From an uncultured Candidatus Melainabacteria bacterium (lineage in GTDB: Bacteria; Cyanobacteriota; Vampirovibrionia; Gastranaerophilales; Gastranaerophilaceae): 17,007 nt of DNA. Both the position numbers and the translations under genes were made by a program. The stretch is taken from assembly GCA_946186335.1 (NCBI GenBank), contig CAMHMW010000026.1, positions 1-17,007 on the forward strand. The letters are read 5' to 3'. Below, piece after piece: positions 15,917 through 17,007 of this stretch (position 1 is the first letter of the stretch; the number at the start of each line of letters is the position of its first letter). The notes below the pieces were generated by a model. It saw only the letters and a program-made list of their open reading frames with translations, ran no database searches and was not told where the DNA came from.

Positions 15917-15987
15917 TTGTAACCATTTTCAATTTTCCATTATATTTACCTCCCTCCCACTTGATGTGAGTATTTGTTTAATATAAG
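15917..15987 (+). promoter_or_regulatory. Promoter candidates for tpiA
   Basis: Two pairs are plausible: TTGTAA (15917-15922) with TATATT (15941-15946, spacer 18), and TTGATG (15961-15966) with TATAAG (15982-15987, spacer 15). The second would give a leader of about 32 bases with AAGGAG (16013-16018) before the ATG. Neither is perfect; both could be used. Confidence 0.35.
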
Positions 15988-16025
15988 ATGATTTTGTTCG
16001 TATGTATAAATAAAGGAGAAATATT

Positions 16026-16826
16026 ATGTCAAGAAAACCAATTATTGCAGGAAACTGGAAAATGAATCTTTGTCAGAGCGATGCAAAAGCACTGTATGAA
16101 GGAATTAAATCATTTGTAAGCAATTACAGTGCGAAAGAATTGCCTGTTGTTGTAATTGCTCCTGTTTTCACTTCTATAAATCAGGTTGCCGAAATTCCTT
16201 GTAATTGCGGATGTGAAGGCAGCAAACTTTATGTAGCAGGACAAAATTGCCACTGGGAATCATCAGGTGCTTATACCGGTGAAATTTCAGTTGAAATGTT
16301 AAAAGATGCAGGCTGCAAATTCATTATTATCGGTCACTCGGAAAGAAGACAATACTTCTCAGAAACTGATGAAATGATTAACAAAAAAGCAAAAGCAATT
16401 ATAGCAGGCGGTTTGACACCTATTATCTGCTGCGGTGAATCATTAGAACAAAGAGAAGCAGGTGTAACCGATTCATGGATAGCATCTCAAATCAGAGCAG
16501 CATTAGACGGAATTTCATCAGAAGATGTTGCAAAATCAGTTATTGCTTATGAACCTATCTGGGCAATTGGAACAGGAAAATCTTGTGATGCTGTTGAAGC
16601 AAACAGAGTTATTAAAATGATTAGAGGAGTTGTTGCAGAAGTTTCAGGACAGGCTGCTGCTGATTCTATCAGAATTCTTTACGGCGGTTCCGTTAAACCT
16701 TCTACAATCGAAGAACAAATGTCAATGTCTGATATTGACGGTGCTTTAATCGGCGGTGCTTCATTAAAAGCAGACAGTTTCAACGAAATCATTGAAAAAA
16801 CAATGAAAGTTTGTGTTGCCGCTTAA
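16026..16826 (+). CDS. tpiA: Triosephosphate isomerase
   Basis: Glycolytic and gluconeogenic enzyme that interconverts dihydroxyacetone phosphate and glyceraldehyde 3-phosphate in the cytoplasm. Catalytic residues are all present: Lys12 in GNWKMN, His104 in GHSERR and Glu176 in AYEPIWAIGTG, with the flexible loop after it and the phosphate-binding YGGSV (219-223) and GGAS (243-246). At 266 residues it is slightly longer than the usual 250 or so, mostly from a cysteine-rich insertion (PCNCGCEG, 58-65) between the second strand region and GQNCHWE. The ATG follows AAGGAG with 7-base spacing. No glycolytic neighbour such as pgk is adjacent. It is followed by its own terminator, so it is probably monocistronic. 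Confidence 0.97.
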   Translation: MSRKPIIAGNWKMNLCQSDAKALYEGIKSFVSNYSAKELPVVVIAPVFTSINQVAEIPCNCGCEGSKLYVAGQNCHWESSGAYTGEISVEMLKDAGCKFIIIGHSERRQYFSETDEMINKKAKAIIAGGLTPIICCGESLEQREAGVTDSWIASQIRAALDGISSEDVAKSVIAYEPIWAIGTGKSCDAVEANRVIKMIRGVVAEVSGQAAADSIRILYGGSVKPSTIEEQMSMSDIDGALIGGASLKADSFNEIIEKTMKVCVAA

Positions 16827-16849
16827 TAAATTTTGATTGACAGTCGAAT

Positions 16850-16884
16850 AAAAAGTCCGAAAGATTTAATCTTTTGGGCTTTTT
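16850..16884 (+). terminator. Intrinsic terminator after tpiA
   Basis: A 16-bp stem (AAAAAGTCCGAAAGAT at 16850-16865 against 16869-16884, two G-U pairs) closes a three-base loop and ends in GCTTTTTG. It starts 23 bases after the tpiA stop. The A-rich left arm allows action on either strand. Confidence 0.9.
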
Positions 16885-16931
16885 GTTTGAAATTACACTA
16901 TATATATGACAAATATTCTTATCAAATTTTT

Positions 16932-16937
16932 TATAAT
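16932..16937 (+). promoter_or_regulatory. TATAAT -10 box right before the last gene
   Basis: A perfect TATAAT ends 6 bases before the ATG at 16944. ATGACA at 16906-16911 could be a -35, but the spacer of 20 is too long. If used, transcription would start at or next to the ATG, giving a leaderless message, consistent with the lack of a Shine-Dalgarno sequence. Confidence 0.35.
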
Positions 16938-16943
16938 AACAGA

Positions 16944-17007
16944 ATGGAAGAAAAGCCGCTTGATAAAAAATACAATGATTTCATAGAAGAACTTATATCA
17001 CAGGTTA
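16944..17007 (+). CDS. Start of an unidentified gene, cut by the window end
   Basis: An ATG opens a frame that stays open to the edge, giving 21 residues: MEEKPLDKKYN followed by DFIEELISQV. It is charged and helix-like with no signal peptide. It follows the tpiA terminator and a TATAAT box, which fits a new transcription unit. No function can be assigned, and with so few codons the frame itself is only probable. Confidence 0.5.
   Translation, partial: MEEKPLDKKYNDFIEELISQV

Overview
The window is an AT-rich bacterial chromosome segment carrying eleven credible genes: nine complete, one cut at the left edge and one cut at the right edge. The gene content points to a double-membraned bacterium. 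There is a giant RTX protein of the type exported by type I secretion, an AMIN-domain envelope protein, and an unlinked pheT. Together with the many short GTTGGGC/GCCCAAC hairpin repeats, my best guess is a gut relative of Cyanobacteria (Gastranaerophilales/Vampirovibrionia). That placement is inferred from gene style, not from a marker gene, and is only moderately certain. No rRNA, tRNA, CRISPR array, insertion sequence or integrase was seen.

Left part (2-5821, all +). The 3' 1250 codons of an RTX protein end at a strong 16-bp hairpin terminator. The protein alternates five blocks of glycine/aspartate calcium-binding nonapeptides with beta-rich hemolysin-related units. Upstream of them it carries what looks like the His/Asp half of a papain-like cysteine peptidase. 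A well-formed promoter then starts a two-gene unit: a CorA-type divalent metal transporter and, 4 bases later, an EamA/DMT-family permease.

Middle (5822-12365). A repeat-rich gap (8-bp-period GATAAG repeats, their inverted counterpart, and a central hairpin) precedes pheT, the phenylalanyl-tRNA synthetase beta subunit. A small exported SH3-like protein is translationally coupled to pheT. These genes meet three minus-strand genes tail to tail: a TPR protein with a long disordered head, a small cysteine-rich exported protein of unknown function, and the GTPase gene era. The era stop overlaps the start of the cysteine-rich gene by one base.

Right part (12366-17007, +). A divergent promoter region separates era from an AMIN-domain protein with one internal membrane segment. 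An orphan family-1 ABC solute-binding protein, tpiA with a clear terminator, and the first 21 codons of an unidentified gene follow.

The most unusual feature is a dispersed hairpin repeat. Two of its copies (near 10960 and 15841) share a 19-base identity that begins exactly at the TAA stop codon of two unrelated genes on opposite strands. The repeat therefore seems to supply or abut the gene end. Nothing here clearly forms a new multigene defence or metabolic system; the RTX protease-like protein and the stop-codon repeat are the leads I would follow.
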